NCBI GenBank assembly: GCA_030691295.1
Contig: JAUYEQ010000655.1
Location: forward strand, 1 to 7,790
DNA from: Bacteroidota bacterium
GTDB lineage: Bacteria > Bacteroidota > Bacteroidia > Bacteroidales > Prolixibacteraceae
Direction of reading: 5' to 3'
DNA: 7,790 nt
This document shows, one piece after another, positions 6,361 through 7,790 of the stretch. A program made the position numbers and the translations under genes. The notes below the pieces were generated by a model. That model made no database searches. It worked only from the letters and a program-made list of their open reading frames with translations, and had not been told where the DNA came from. Numbering within the stretch: the stretch's first letter is position 1; the number at the start of each line of letters is the position of its first letter.

Positions 6361-7790
6361 ATGGGAAAAATTATTGGAATTGACTTAGGTACCACCAATT
6401 CGTGCGTATCAGTAATGGAAGGAAACGAGCCTGTTGTTATCCCAAACAGCGAAGGCAAACGTACTACACCATCAGTCGTGGGATTTGTTGAAAACGGCGA
6501 ACGTAAAGTTGGTGATCCGGCAAAACGTCAGGCAATTACCAACCCTGCAAAAACAATCTCTTCAATCAAACGGTTCATGGGTGAAAACTACGCGAACCTG
6601 ACAAAAGAAATTAAACGTGTTCCATTCACAGTGGTTCAGGGCGACAACAACACTCCGCGTGTAGTTATTGACGACCGCAAATATTCGCCACAGGAAATTT
6701 CGGCCATGGTTCTTCAGAAAATGAAGAAAACTGCTGAAGATTACCTCGGACAGGAAGTTACCGATGCTGTTATTACAGTTCCGGCCTACTTTAACGATTC
6801 GCAACGTCAGGCAACCAAAGAAGCCGGCGAAATTGCTGGTTTAAATGTTCGTCGTATCATCAACGAACCAACCGCAGCTGCACTTGCATACGGATTGGAT
6901 AAAATGCACCGTGAAATGAAAATCGCAGTATTCGACCTAGGTGGCGGTACTTTCGATATTTCTATCCTCGAATTGGGCGAAGGCGTATTCGAAGTAAAAT
7001 CAACTGACGGTGATACTCACCTTGGTGGAGACGACTTCGATCAGGAAATCATCGACTGGTTGGCTGCTGAATTTAAAAATGACGAAGGAATCGACCTGCG
7101 CCAGGATCCGATGGCTTTACAGCGTTTAAAAGAAGCTGCCGAAAAAGCAAAAATCGAATTGTCAAGTTCAACATCGACCGAAATCAATTTGCCATATATT
7201 ATGCCAGTGAACGGCATTCCAAAACACCTTGTAAAAACTTTGACCCGCGCCAAATTCGAACAATTGTGCGACAAACTGATTCAGGCTACGATGGAACCTT
7301 GCCGTAAAGCGTTGAAAAATGCAGGTTTGCAAGCAAGCGATATTGATGAAGTAATTCTGGTTGGTGGTTCAACCCGTATTCCTGCAGTTCAGGAAAAAGT
7401 ACAGCAGTTGTTCGGAAAAGCTCCTTCAAAAGGTGTAAATCCTGATGAAGTTGTAGCTATCGGAGCAGCAATTCAGGGTGGTGTATTAACCGGCGAAGTA
7501 AAAGACGTTTTGTTGTTAGACGTTACCCCTCTTTCTTTGGGAATTGAAACCATGGGTGGTGTGATGACGCGTTTGATCGAATCGAACACAACCATTCCAA
7601 CCAAAAAATCGGAAACATTTACCACAGCTTCAGACAATCAGCCATCGGTTGAAATTCATGTGCTACAGGGTGAACGCCCTATGGCAAACGGAAACAAAAC
7701 CATTGGCCGTTTCCACCTCGACGGATTGCCACCGGCACAACGCGGTGTTCCACAGATTGAAGTAACCTTCGACATCGATGCCAACGGCAT
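6361..7790 (+). CDS. dnaK: Molecular chaperone DnaK (Hsp70), 3' end outside window
   Basis: DnaK is the cytoplasmic ATP-driven Hsp70 chaperone that works with DnaJ and GrpE. The window holds 476 codons of a protein usually about 630-640 residues long. All three Hsp70 signatures are present: GIDLGTTNS (6-14), [12 protein letters not shown] (190-201) and [14 protein letters not shown] (331-344). The catalytic lysine is K70 in SIKRFMG, and T197 in GGGTFD matches the autophosphorylation threonine of E. coli DnaK (T199). The hydrophobic interdomain linker is VLLLDVTP (383-390), followed by most of the beta-sandwich substrate-binding domain up to VTFDIDANG (468-476). The alpha-helical lid and C-terminal tail lie beyond the right edge. 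The frame is open to the end with no frameshift. The ATG at 6361 has an A-rich leader (AATATCAAA) and no Shine-Dalgarno. Neither grpE nor hrcA lies upstream; the downstream neighbour is not visible. Confidence 0.98.
   Translation, partial: MGKIIGIDLGTTNSCVSVMEGNEPVVIPNSEGKRTTPSVVGFVENGERKVGDPAKRQAITNPAKTISSIKRFMGENYANLTKEIKRVPFTVVQGDNNTPRVVIDDRKYSPQEISAMVLQKMKKTAEDYLGQEVTDAVITVPAYFNDSQRQATKEAGEIAGLNVRRIINEPTAAALAYGLDKMHREMKIAVFDLGGGTFDISILELGEGVFEVKSTDGDTHLGGDDFDQEIIDWLAAEFKNDEGIDLRQDPMALQRLKEAAEKAKIELSSSTSTEINLPYIMPVNGIPKHLVKTLTRAKFEQLCDKLIQATMEPCRKALKNAGLQASDIDEVILVGGSTRIPAVQEKVQQLFGKAPSKGVNPDEVVAIGAAIQGGVLTGEVKDVLLLDVTPLSLGIETMGGVMTRLIESNTTIPTKKSETFTTASDNQPSVEIHVLQGERPMANGNKTIGRFHLDGLPPAQRGVPQIEVTFDIDANG

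Noticed and set aside
6255..6458. Minus-strand open frame running across the dnaK start
   Set aside because: It overlaps conserved dnaK codons and the intergenic region, and has no family resemblance.
1..7790. CRISPR array, tRNA or rRNA gene, insertion sequence, phage or defence island
   Set aside because: No spaced direct repeats, cloverleaf-type sequence, transposase or integrase motifs, or terminal inverted repeats were found on either strand.

Overview
The window looks like chromosomal DNA of a member of the Bacteroidota, probably a Bacteroidales/Marinilabiliales-type organism (the lower rank is inference). The leaders are A-rich and lack Shine-Dalgarno sequences. Upstream regions carry matches to the Bacteroidota -7 element TAnnTTTG. 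One protein has a Bacteroidota-style Ser-Gln signal-peptide junction and an outer-membrane type C-terminus. The RibBA, PanB and DnaK sequences all read as Bacteroidota versions of these enzymes.

Layout, left to right: (1) the 3' end of a membrane glycosyltransferase (+, 2-334); (2) ribBA, a bifunctional riboflavin-precursor enzyme (+, 386-1606); (3) an RluA-family pseudouridine synthase (-, 1603-2367) whose stop codon overlaps that of ribBA by 4 bp; (4) a 164-bp spacer full of short repeats; (5) panB, first enzyme of pantothenate synthesis (-, 2532-3347), with a good promoter match just upstream; (6) a 209-bp divergent intergenic region; (7) an uncharacterised exported protein that looks like an outer-membrane beta-barrel with a helical insert (+, 3557-4903); (8) a strong hairpin that probably terminates transcription from both sides (4916-4949); (9) a polytopic DUF5009/HGSNAT-like acyltransferase-family membrane protein (-, 4992-6107); (10) a 253-bp divergent intergenic region with a bulged inverted repeat; (11) the first 476 codons of dnaK (+, 6361 to the window end).

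Most of the window is housekeeping: riboflavin and pantothenate synthesis (precursors of FMN/FAD and CoA), RNA modification and protein folding. The genes do not form one pathway. They are arranged as short, mostly single-gene transcription units in divergent and convergent pairs. There is no tRNA, rRNA, insertion sequence, CRISPR array, phage gene or recognisable defence or biosynthetic cluster. I found no clear evidence of a new multi-gene system. The items most worth a second look are the uncharacterised outer-membrane protein, the inverted repeat ahead of dnaK, and the repeat-rich spacer between panB and the pseudouridine synthase gene.
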